A DNA stretch of 64,000 nucleotides from Imbricaverruca yamaguchii. Taxonomy: Eukaryota > Arthropoda > Thecostraca > Neoverrucidae. Both the position numbers and the translations under genes were made by a program. The notes under the pieces are model-generated. The model had not been told where the DNA came from. It worked only from the letters and a program-made list of their open reading frames with translations, and did not search any database. The stretch lies in contig JAOTOL010001564.1 in assembly GCA_034440575.1 (NCBI GenBank), positions 1,116,001 through 1,180,000 on the forward strand. Direction: 5' to 3'. This document shows, in pieces, positions 34,254-43,480 of this stretch (position 1 is the first letter of the stretch; every line of letters begins with the position of its first letter).

Positions 34254-37200
34254 ATGGCGCGTGTGGTGACGCTGCTGTTGGGACTGGCGACGGCGGCGGC
34301 AGCATCCGACTGTGAGAGAACTGTCGGCTCACAGCCGGGGCACGTACTCTGCCAGCCCAGGGCGCTCGACTACATGTTCAGTCTGGACAGCGACAGTGTG
34401 ATATCGGCAGCTGCAGTGACGGCGCTGACGCTGCGGTGTCAGAGCGACGAACTCGAGAGCTACCTGACCAACCGGACACTGGCCGGTCTGACGGAGCTGA
34501 CCCACCTGACAGTGGAGAGGTGTCGGATCTCGACACTGCCGGCCGTGCTCGGTCACCTCACTCGACTGCGCTCGCTCACACTGAGGACGTTCAATGACGA
34601 CGTGAGTCTGGTGGTGGAGAGCGGCGCCCTGGATGGGCTCACGTCGCTGGAGCACCTCGACCTCAGCCACAACAAGCTGTGGTCGTTGCCCAGCAGCTTG
34701 CTGTGTCCGCTGAGTGGCCTCAAGCGGCTCAACCTTTCACACAACCACCTGGAGGACGTGCAGGAGCTGGGGCTCGGTGGCGACGGCGGGGACACCAACA
34801 CCATCGGCTCTCTGGAGGGCTGCCGTCTGCCGGAGCTGGCGTCGCTGGACCTGTGCGACAACAGGCTGACGGTCATGGCGAGTGATGCGCTCGCCGCCTT
34901 CCCGTCGCTGGCCGACCTCGCCGTCTGCCGTAACGAAGTCGAGCTGGTGGAGGAGGGCGCCCTGGACAGCGTGCCGGCGCTGCGTCGGCTCGACCTCTCC
35001 GGCAACAGGTTGGAGACGCTGCCGGTAGACCTGCTGCAGATGACGCAAAGTCTGGCCGAGGTGCGGCTGGCAGGCAACCGGCTGACTGCTCTGACGCCGG
35101 CCATGTTCCGCGGTCTGCGTCGGCTGCTGGTGCTCGACCTGTCCAGCAACAGCATCACCTCCACCTGGATCAACTCGGAGACGTTCTCCGACTTGGTGCG
35201 GCTAGTGGTGCTTGACCTGTCGCACAACCGGCTCAACCAGATCGACGCGTCCGTGTTTGCCGGCCTCTACAGTCTTCAGAGTCTACAGCTGCATCACAAC
35301 GAAATTGATGCCGTGTCTCCCAATGCGTTTGCCGCTCTCTCCAACCTACACACACTCGTGCTTTCTCACAACGGTCTGCACAGGGTTGACGCACTGAGCT
35401 TCAACGGCCTCTTTGTTCTCAGTACGCTTGCACTCGACAACAACATCATTGACTACGTCCAGATCGGCGCGTTCAGTAACACCAGCAGCCTGCAGGAGCT
35501 GACACTCAGCAACAATCGCCTGAGGCGCGTGCCAGACGCTCTGCAGGATCTTCGGTTGCTGATGGTGCTAGACCTTGGCAATAACTACATCAGTGGTATG
35601 AAGGGCACCGAGATGGAGAATTTAGAACACCTAATCAACCTCCGGCTGGAAGGTAACGTCTTAACCAGCATGACGCACGAGATTCTCAGTGCTCTGCCAC
35701 GTGTCAAGATCCTGAATTTGTCCAACAACCGCATCCACAGGGTCGAGCCAGGAGCGTTCGAGTCGAACGGTGCGATCGAGGCAATCCGGCTGGACGCCAA
35801 CCAGCTCACCCAGCTGGACGGTCTGTTCGCTGGCCTGTCGCGACTACGTTGGCTGAACGTCAGTGACAACAGGATCAGCCACTTCGACTATGCGTCAGTG
35901 CCGCGGACGCTGGTCTGGCTGGATCTGCACAAGAACGAAATTCGGGAGCTGGAAAATGATGACGACATTGCCGACCAAATGTCGATCAGAACGCTCGATG
36001 TCAGTGTAAATCGGCTGACTACTCTGAGTGCCAAAAATCTTCCGAAGAGCACTGAACTGTTGTTTCTCAACGATAACCTGATTTCGTTCGTGGAGCATTA
36101 CACATTTTTCTTGATGGCCAACCTGTCCCGGGTGGATTTGTTTGCCAATCAGATCACGCACATGGATCTGAATGCATTGCGGCTTAACCTGCCGAACGGA
36201 ACTGCTGTGATGCCGAAGTTTTACATAGGTGGAAATCCTTTCATATGTGACTGCACGCTTGAATGGCTGCAGAGGTACAACAGAATTAACCATCTGCAAC
36301 ATTACCCCCGCATCATGGACCTGGAGAGCATCTACTGCCGTCTGATCTACAATCGTGACCGCAGCTACGTACCGCTGGTGGATGCCGATGCCTCCATGTT
36401 CCTGTGTCCCTACAAGACGCACTGTTTCACCACTTGCCACTGCTGTGATTTTGACGCGTGCGACTGTGAGATGACGTGTCCCGACAAGTGCCGCTGCTAC
36501 CACGATCAGTCCTGGTCGTCCAACATTATCGACTGCTCCAACAACGGCTTTGAAGAGATCCCCGACCGCCTGCCAATGGATGCCACCGAGGTGTATTTGG
36601 ACGGAAATGTCTTCACAAATCTCTCCGACCTGACGTTTCTCGGGAGGAAAAACATGAAGATTCTCTATTTGAACGGCTCACAAATTGAATTTATCCATAA
36701 TCAGACGTTTGTCGGCCTGCCACAGCTAACTTCCCTGCATCTCGAGTCCAATTTGGTGACGGAGTTCCTCGGACAGGAATTTGTCGGACTGGATCGCCTA
36801 CGAGAGTTATATCTGCAGGATAACCTGCTGACAAATATCAACAACAACACATTTGAGCCACTGCGACAACTGGAAGTACTAAGACTGGACGGCAACCAGC
36901 TGGCACACTTCTCCGTCTGGGCACTGCACAAGAACCCCTATCTGGTGGAGATCGGGCTGACCAACAACCCGTGGACATGCACATGCAACTATCTGCGCCG
37001 GTTCCGCAGCTGGCTGTCCACCAACGTGAAGAAGGTGGCAGACTACGGCTCACTGTCCTGCTGGTTCGACGGTGATAAACAAGGCCGGCAAATTCACGGC
37101 GGCAACGACACGTGCTTCACCAACGGTGCTCGGACGGCGGCGCGAGGTGTGACCGTGTCGGACTACCTGCCGCTGCTGATCACCTCGCTGGCCGTGCTCT

Positions 37201-37841
37201 GTCTGCTCGTCTGTCTGGCCGTCGTCCTCTTCATCTACCGTAGCGAGCTGCGCGTCTGGATCTACTCGCGCTGCGGCGTGCGCATGTGCTACCGTTCGGC
37301 TCTAGACGAGCAGCACGAGCGTCTGTTTGACGCCTTCGTCAGCTACAGCGAGCGCGACAGCGCGTTTGTGCAGCACGTGCTGGCGCCGAAGCTGGAGCAT
37401 GGTGAGCCGCCGTACCGGCTGGCGCTGCACTACCGCGACTTCGCACACAGCGCCTACCTCGCCGACACCATCGTCGAGGCCGTCGAGTCCAGTCGGCGCA
37501 CCATCATGGTGCTCTCGAAAAACTTCATCGAGAACGAGTGGTGCCGGTTCCAGTTCAAATCGGCCCACCACGAAGTGCTCAAGGACCGGCAAAAGCGCCT
37601 CATTGTGATCATGCTGGGAGACATTCCGCAGCGCGACCTCGATCCCGACCTGCGACTTTATCTCAAAACCAATACGTGCATTAGCTGGGACGATAAACTG
37701 TTCTGGGACAAGCTGCGCTTCTCCATGCCGGACGTGAAGAACAATCTTCGCGCTCTGAGATCCGTGTCGCACTACTCCGAGATCGAGGAGGGCAAATACT
37801 TCCGCCGCAGCCCCAACACCATGGAATCCCTCTGGGGATGA
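34254..37841 (+). CDS. Toll-like receptor, Toll-6/7/8 (Tollo) class, single exon
   Basis: A cell-surface receptor predicted to bind a secreted or membrane ligand through leucine-rich repeats and to signal through its TIR domain. I start at ATG 34254 (GTGATGG context) because it is followed at once by a signal peptide (residues 1-17, ending TAAAA). About twenty LRRs cover residues ~55-655. LRRCT-1 begins at NPFICDC (661-667). A cysteine cluster (724-748, with CHCCDFDACDCEMTC) leads into LRRNT (~742-775), then further LRRs and LRRCT-2 from NPWTCTC (905-911). One membrane span follows (~972-995). The TIR domain is at ~1024-1165, with box 1 FDAFVSYS, and box 3 FW at 1150-1151. Length is 1195 residues. 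The BB loop reads RDFAHSAYLADT (1061-1072), without the Pro/Gly pattern I remember in relatives. The protein ends about 30 residues after the TIR, with no long C-terminal tail. Which of Toll-6, -7 or -8 is orthologous is not resolved by eye. Confidence 0.97.
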   Translation: MARVVTLLLGLATAAAASDCERTVGSQPGHVLCQPRALDYMFSLDSDSVISAAAVTALTLRCQSDELESYLTNRTLAGLTELTHLTVERCRISTLPAVLGHLTRLRSLTLRTFNDDVSLVVESGALDGLTSLEHLDLSHNKLWSLPSSLLCPLSGLKRLNLSHNHLEDVQELGLGGDGGDTNTIGSLEGCRLPELASLDLCDNRLTVMASDALAAFPSLADLAVCRNEVELVEEGALDSVPALRRLDLSGNRLETLPVDLLQMTQSLAEVRLAGNRLTALTPAMFRGLRRLLVLDLSSNSITSTWINSETFSDLVRLVVLDLSHNRLNQIDASVFAGLYSLQSLQLHHNEIDAVSPNAFAALSNLHTLVLSHNGLHRVDALSFNGLFVLSTLALDNNIIDYVQIGAFSNTSSLQELTLSNNRLRRVPDALQDLRLLMVLDLGNNYISGMKGTEMENLEHLINLRLEGNVLTSMTHEILSALPRVKILNLSNNRIHRVEPGAFESNGAIEAIRLDANQLTQLDGLFAGLSRLRWLNVSDNRISHFDYASVPRTLVWLDLHKNEIRELENDDDIADQMSIRTLDVSVNRLTTLSAKNLPKSTELLFLNDNLISFVEHYTFFLMANLSRVDLFANQITHMDLNALRLNLPNGTAVMPKFYIGGNPFICDCTLEWLQRYNRINHLQHYPRIMDLESIYCRLIYNRDRSYVPLVDADASMFLCPYKTHCFTTCHCCDFDACDCEMTCPDKCRCYHDQSWSSNIIDCSNNGFEEIPDRLPMDATEVYLDGNVFTNLSDLTFLGRKNMKILYLNGSQIEFIHNQTFVGLPQLTSLHLESNLVTEFLGQEFVGLDRLRELYLQDNLLTNINNNTFEPLRQLEVLRLDGNQLAHFSVWALHKNPYLVEIGLTNNPWTCTCNYLRRFRSWLSTNVKKVADYGSLSCWFDGDKQGRQIHGGNDTCFTNGARTAARGVTVSDYLPLLITSLAVLCLLVCLAVVLFIYRSELRVWIYSRCGVRMCYRSALDEQHERLFDAFVSYSERDSAFVQHVLAPKLEHGEPPYRLALHYRDFAHSAYLADTIVEAVESSRRTIMVLSKNFIENEWCRFQFKSAHHEVLKDRQKRLIVIMLGDIPQRDLDPDLRLYLKTNTCISWDDKLFWDKLRFSMPDVKNNLRALRSVSHYSEIEEGKYFRRSPNTMESLWG

Positions 37842-37848
37842 GGTGAGT
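37840..37848 (+). promoter_or_regulatory. Consensus splice donor just after the Toll stop codon
   Basis: GAG|GTGAGT, with the exon edge at 37842 and GT at 37843-37844. The TGA stop occupies 37839-37841, so a donor here would place an intron in the 3' untranslated region one base after the stop. The match to the consensus is complete; use is inferred. Confidence 0.5.
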
Positions 37849-39829
37849 CCTTGGGCATCATTGTCGCTCTGCAGCGGCCGCGGTTCTGTGATAAGCGTCC
37901 GTAACTTACCGCTTAACCACCTCCTGCAGAACAGCACGCTCATTATTCGACAAAGGACCACACCGATTTATTGTGTGACTTGGCTGGAACTATGCGCTCA
38001 CGCTATCCGGCAATCTCCGTCATTATCGTTTTATTGTACCGTGTGGCCGCTCACCCGCGATTGGCACAAAACAAAGCGACCGGCTTTCACTGCCGGGCAC
38101 GTATGCATGCGTTTTTGTTCGCCTGCCATTACCTAAACCATCGTTGCGATGAAAAATCTATCCCGCCGCAGTTTCAACAAACTTTCGCCGTTTTTGCAAC
38201 GATTGCCAGATAATAACAGAGCCGCGCCCTTTGAAAGGTGACTATCGTCCATCTTGCATGACGCAGTGTGCGACGCAGGCAACGTTGAAACATTCTGATC
38301 ACATGCCTAAATAATGACCCTACTTCGTTGGCACAATTTGCCTCCATTGGCTTTGCATATTCATCGATGTAGTTGCTCGTAGAAGCAGCCAAGAAGTTCT
38401 GAATGATTACTATGTTCTTTTCACTTGAACGCGTTCAGCATTCAAAGGCACTGATGCGAGTGCATTTGAATTCAGAGATGGACATAGGTGTGCGCCTGTA
38501 CGCTGGGCATCAGCATTGTAGATGACTTGTTGGAGCGCATCACATAAGAAAGTGCTGTGAACCGATATATCGCGTGTCACCGGCAGATGTAGTCACTGTC
38601 TATAATCTATGATTCACAGCTTGGTCATGAAATAAGCAAAGGCATTTCTACGAGTGTTGTGCATTATCCGCATTGTATTCAAACACCGAAGGTGGTCGAA
38701 CACGTCAACGGCATAGCCAGCCAATGGCGCTTTGAGAGGTCCGAAACATTTTGTGGTAGGAAACGTTGTCAGACGTAGAATGACATTGGCTTCAAAATTA
38801 TTTCAACCCTTATTTTTCGATAAATGCGTCCAGGATTGCTGAAAATTGCGGAGCAACACTTACCTCAATATTTGCTCGGTATAACTCAGTACTATACTCA
38901 TCATTATAACACGACACTCTTCCGGCTCTTCCCCATTGGCAGTTGCCGAAATCCAACCGTGAAAATGGGTAGACCTCAATTGCACTGCAAGACTCATTGG
39001 AACCCTGGCCGGCCACCAAGGAAGGCCTCGTGACTGCGAACCCGCCACGACAGGGTAAAGGCGCAGCCAAGGAGGCGGGCGCTGGTTCCATACCTAGCAA
39101 AACATCACACTAGATTAACAAGGAATCTGGAGAATTGCAATGAAGTGTAAATGTTGTGTACAATGAAGGCATATGTAGCCCAGTGTTGAAAACGCCCAGC
39201 GTATCTTCTATGGAAACTCGATGTTGGCATGACCCCAAACATTCATGAAGCTCGTACACACTTTGTGTATCTGGTAAGTTTCCGAATATCACCAAACATT
39301 ACCGCAACTCTCCATACCTTTGTGCAAGTGGATGGGTTTTCTATCTCTGCTGGAGCCTGCCTAGGAGAGCATGCATTCATGTATATCCGTGTGGCATTAT
39401 AGCCGTGTTGATGTCAGTTTTCCTCTTTCACATTACAACGAAGGCGAATTATCTATAGCAGTGGAAAGCTATGACCAAAGCCGTGGTTTCGAATATTTCC
39501 GATAATGTGCTGCACCATTGCCGATGCATTCCACATGACATTTTTTTTTACCAACGACGTCTTGGCTGGCTGAAAGCCTGCGCACTAGACGGTACTCTTT
39601 TACTGCACAACGCACTACTGCTTAACGGTGAAACGTAGTTCTGACTCGGGTCGCACGCATGCATCGAAAGATTATCGTGCCGATCAACCACGCTGCTCCG
39701 GTTGCATTAAGTTGTCCATCAAGCTTTCTGGCATGCCGACGCTAAGCCGCGTACGGTCTGCATAGCGCACGCGACTGACGGATTATGACACCGGTCCGAG
39801 CCTGTTGTGTAAAACGAACTGACGTGTCA
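37849..39829. other. Downstream of the Toll gene; no further gene recognised
   Basis: May contain 3' untranslated sequence or an intron. I saw no AATAAA signal close to the stop. The nearest clear AATAAA motifs are at about 40124 and 40163. Confidence 0.45.
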
Positions 39830-39893
39830 CCCGCGATGGGCGCTAAATGACCAATGCAGTCGATGCGCCCTAAAGCCCAAATAACTGACTAAA
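39830..39893 (+). mobile_element. Ultra-short retroposon 3' end, copy 1
   Basis: Contains GGGCGCTAAATGACC, then AGTCGATGCGCCC, then a TAAAGCCCAAATAACTGACT tail. GGGCGC and GCGCCC can pair around the middle. A short GTGTCA lies on both sides (39824-39829 and 39894-39899), a weak target duplication. The other copies are at 40729, 40825 and 58350. Confidence 0.65.
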
Positions 39894-40712
39894 GTGTCAG
39901 TGACGAAACGGGCAGCTGAGCCGACAAAGTGGTCATTGGGAGCTTTGGCGGGATTCACGCCGCGCCGCAGCTCTCTGCTCCATCGCAGACACATAGACAC
40001 ACATGAATGACCGGCTACAGAGCGGGCTTGTCTATTTAAACCGACTGTGCATGGGCAATCAACACGGAGGAACATAATCCACATGCCACATTAATGCCAC
40101 ATTGACATGGACCATTTATTTGCAATAAAGATAAGTACATTTATAATAATATAAATCTGCAATAAACATATAAATATAATATAAGCTATGATACATGCGA
40201 GAGGTACCAATTTCAAACTATTTATTTGCTTGTCGAAGCATCGACTTGATGCTTCATCCAAGCTTGACGTAAATGAAGACCCTGAATTAGGGTGCCGCGC
40301 GTGTGTTGATGTCTGGAAAACTTCGCCAGCCGTTGTAACGAGGCCATATCAAGCAGCGAAGACTGACAAATGGAAAACTTTGCCCGGGTGGAATCGACCA
40401 CATCTAAAAATGGTGTGTGGCAGAGCGCGGACCATCTCGAGGGATCATCAAATGTTCACAGAAGATTCATACGAAAGGTAGCACCATGAACGATTCAGTT
40501 CAAATAAATGGAAACTATATTTCATGAAGCCGCACGAATGTCACGCACAGCTTACGTCTAGCATCCTGTTTAATAGTACGCGAAGCTTTAAAGTTCACCT
40601 GTGAAATTGTACACAACACACGTTTTCATCAATCGATTCGCGACAATCTTCTCATTTACGGCATAGTAAAATAATATAAAGCGTCCAGACAAATTGTTCA
40701 GCATGGCAGCCC
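39894..40712. other. No gene recognised
   Basis: AT-rich around 40100-40200 with AATAAA motifs. No coding signature. Confidence 0.45.
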
Positions 40713-40797
40713 AACCTGAAATATACACGGGCGCTGTATAACCACTGTAGTTGATGCGTCCTAAAACCCTTATAACTAACTAACCTGAAATATACAC
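40713..40797 (+). mobile_element. Ultra-short retroposon 3' end, copy 2, with 16-bp target duplication
   Basis: AACCTGAAATATACAC occurs at 40713-40728 and again at 40782-40797, enclosing a 53-base insertion (40729-40781). The insertion begins GGGCGCTGTATAACC, continues TTGATGCGTCC and ends with an AACTAACT tail. Two substitutions relative to copy 1 keep the outer stem paired (GCGTCC still pairs with GGGCGC through one G-U). Confidence 0.85.
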
Positions 40798-40814
40798 AAC
40801 GGGAAGCAGCTAAA

Positions 40815-40896
40815 TCAGACTCAAATGGGGGCTACATGACCAATGTAGTCGATGCGCCCTAAAGCCCTAATAACTGACTAACTAACTCAGACTCAA
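40815..40896 (+). mobile_element. Ultra-short retroposon 3' end, copy 3, with 10-bp target duplication
   Basis: TCAGACTCAA at 40815-40824 and 40887-40896 encloses a 62-base insertion (40825-40886) with GGGGGCTACATGACC, GTCGATGCGCCC and a tail AACTGACTAACTAAC. CTACAT and ATGTAG form a perfect inner stem with a five-base loop. It lies only about 30 bases from copy 2. Confidence 0.8.
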
Positions 40897-42362
40897 TGAT
40901 GCAATCCATAACAGGTACGCCTTAATAATACTCGATGTTCTCCGTGTCCAACTCACAACAGCTGCACAGTTCCCATTGATCCTGGCCGACGCGCTCTTCA
41001 TCTTAATCCACAGCCTCCTCGTCTATCACCACATCCCGCGTTGATATGCTGCGGCTTGTTTCCCGGCCGCCGCCGTGCGGCCCATTTATTTTTGCTCTCG
41101 CCTCATTCGGAACGTCGGCCGGAATGGCTGAAGGCGCACCTTCCCGCTCCCACCAAACAGCTTTCACAATATCCCGTCGCCGCGCCGGCGAGACGCGGCA
41201 GCGCTTTTGTTTTGTCGGCCGGCGAATGCAAACGAGTCGCTACAAGGTGCTTCGCTTGTTTGCCGGCGCTCGCGTCGCCGCCATTGCCGTAAAGAGAATA
41301 TCGAAAAATGATGCCGTCACTTTTGCGCGGAACGCAATTTGGCAGCGGCCCTTCATAAAGGAGGAGCAGGGGTGGCGGCAGCTGGGGCGCGGTGGCTGGC
41401 GCGCGGCGGTCTGGGGCTGGCGGGCGGACGATCCGAGGGTCCCTCGCCGCGTCGCCGCCGTCGCCGCTGCCGGCGGATCTGGCCGCCACATGCGGCCGGC
41501 GCGCAGGCGGCGGGCGTGCAGTGAATGCGTGTGCACGGCCGCGCGGATTGTTTGTGCGGCCCGGAGCAGCCGAGTCCGTGTCGCGTGCGTGGGTGGCCGT
41601 AATTGGCGGCTGTCGTGCTGGCCAGCCGTCAGTGTACGCTGTTGTTGCGGCCCGGTATGGCATTGCCGAGCCGATCTGACAACCGGGCGCGACACGTATC
41701 GGCACGGTGCCGCCGCTCCACAGCTTGTCGACGGGGCGTTACTCCACACCGCAGCCGTCAACTCCACATCATCGGTTGATTTTCTACACCGGCGTGGGCA
41801 GCTAGGCCACTATAGTCCACACCGCCGGTGGCTAGTCCACCACACCCCCTGTGTCTGTTCCACTAACTTCCACACAGTTCACGATTAGTCAACCACACCA
41901 TCTGTGTCTGCTCCACTAACCTGTACACAGTTCAGGGCTAGTCGACCGCACCATCGGCGACCAGTTCACACTTAGCTGTTTTCTATAGTTCCGCATCATT
42001 TTATATAATTAACTTCACCGCAGGGGAATGCTTCGCAGATCAGACACGACGCAACCGGAACTCCGATCCATCACGCCACGCCGCTTCACCGACTACCTAA
42101 TTCACGCAGGATCCAGTCCGTAAGAGAAGAGAAGCTCAGCCATACACCACGCTCGAACTGGGGGGCGCAACAACGGCCGACTACCGGCTGCCGACAGCGT
42201 CGCCGTCGACGTCGGTGTCTGTGTCGGTGTCGCACTGACGATATCATTGTGTGGCCGCGACGCCGACGCAGCCGCAGCGGCAGCGAGCCGTCTGTGGGAG
42301 CCGGCCACCACGCGTGACCAGCCTTTGTCGCCGGTAATGCGACCGGCGCCGGCCGGGACGAC
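40897..42362. other. CpG-rich, no gene recognised
   Basis: The sequence becomes strongly CpG-rich from about 41040 to 41720, with frames open on several strands at once. 41730-41960 holds loose repeats of TCCACACC and TAGTC. It may be a CpG island or a promoter of an unseen gene. No exon is recognisable. Confidence 0.4.
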
Positions 42363-42830
42363 ACTGCTGTGGCGACTTCCCGCTGCCACCAGCGGCGCGT
42401 CCAGCCGACTGGTGTGGCGACTTCCCGCTGCCACCAGCGGCGCGTCCAGCCGACTGGTGTGGCGACTTCCCGCTGCCACCAGCGGCGCGTCCAGCCGACT
42501 GGTGTGGCGACTTCCCGCTGCCACCAGCGGCGCGTCCAGCCGACTGGTGTGGCGACTTCCCGCTGCCACCAGCGGCGCGTCCAGCCGTCGCTGCTCTGGT
42601 GTGGCGACTGCCCGCTGCCACCAGCGGCGCGTCCAGCCGACTGCTGTGGCGACTTCCCGCTGCCACCAGCGGCGCGTCCAGCCGACTGCTGTGGCGACTT
42701 CCCGCTGCCACCAGCGGCGCGTCCAGCCGACTGGTGTGGCGACTTCCCGCTGCCACCAGCGGCGCGTCCAGCCGTCGCTGCGCTGGTGTGGCGACTTCCC
42801 CGTTGCCACCAGCGGCGCGTCCAGAAGGCC
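42363..42830. repeat. 45-bp minisatellite, about ten units
   Basis: Units start GTGGCGACTTCCCGCTGCCA (42369, 42414, 42459 and so on) and end in GCGTCCAGCCGAC. Two units (near 42590 and 42780) carry the same nine-base insertion (CGTCGCTGC-type) and stand about 190 bases apart, hinting at a higher-order arrangement. All six frames stay open across much of the array. Confidence 0.95.
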
Positions 42831-43228
42831 AGCAAAAATCATTTTGGAGCAGCAGAATTTCAGGCCGATTTGGATAAATTTCCAGAACCCAATAATTTTC
42901 CAAATCATTGTTTTTGGACCAATTAGACCTCCAGATCTGCTATGAAACCTATGCTGTTGCTCGATATCGATTGATGCAAATTGATCATTCTGAAATTATA
43001 TGCATGGACACAAACGTGTGTGAGGCGTGAGGTGGCATTTGTCCTCTAACCCCGCCTGGTTTCGCCGGCGGATGTCAGCCACCACCCGGGGTGCCGTCGC
43101 GTGCGCAACCCACGCCGTTCCCAGCCGTCCCCTTTTCCGTGTCCACGCGGCTGGAAGGGCCCGGTCCGGAGCGGCCGCCTGGCGCACCGGCAGTGGTGGC
43201 GACGCGGCGTGCCGGCGACCAGCGGCGG

Positions 43229-43480
43229 CCGTGCTGGGAGACACGGCGTGCCGATCCCGGCCGTGCTGGGAGACACGGCGTGCCGATCCCGGCCGTGCTG
43301 GGAGACACGGCGTGTCGATCCCGGCCGTGCTGGGAGACACGGCGTGCCGATCCCGGCCGTGCTGGGAGACACGGCGTGCCGATCCCGGCCGTGCTGGGAG
43401 ACACGGCGTGCCGATCCCGGCCGTGCTGGGAGACACGGCGTGCCGATCCCGGCCGTGCTGGGAGACGCGGCGCCGGCTCG
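43229..43480. repeat. 32-bp minisatellite, eight units
   Basis: GTGCTGGGAGACACGGCGTG begins units at 43231, 43263, 43295, 43327, 43359, 43391, 43423 and 43455, with GTGTCGAT replacing GTGCCGAT once. Units are otherwise nearly identical. Confidence 0.96.

Noticed and set aside
34329..36503. Minus-strand frames within the Toll gene
   Set aside because: Shadows of the GC-rich coding strand, with no domain of their own.
43229..43480. CRISPR-like regular 32-bp repeats
   Set aside because: The units are directly adjacent with no spacers and the context is eukaryotic. The same applies to the arrays at 31122, 47353 and 47670.
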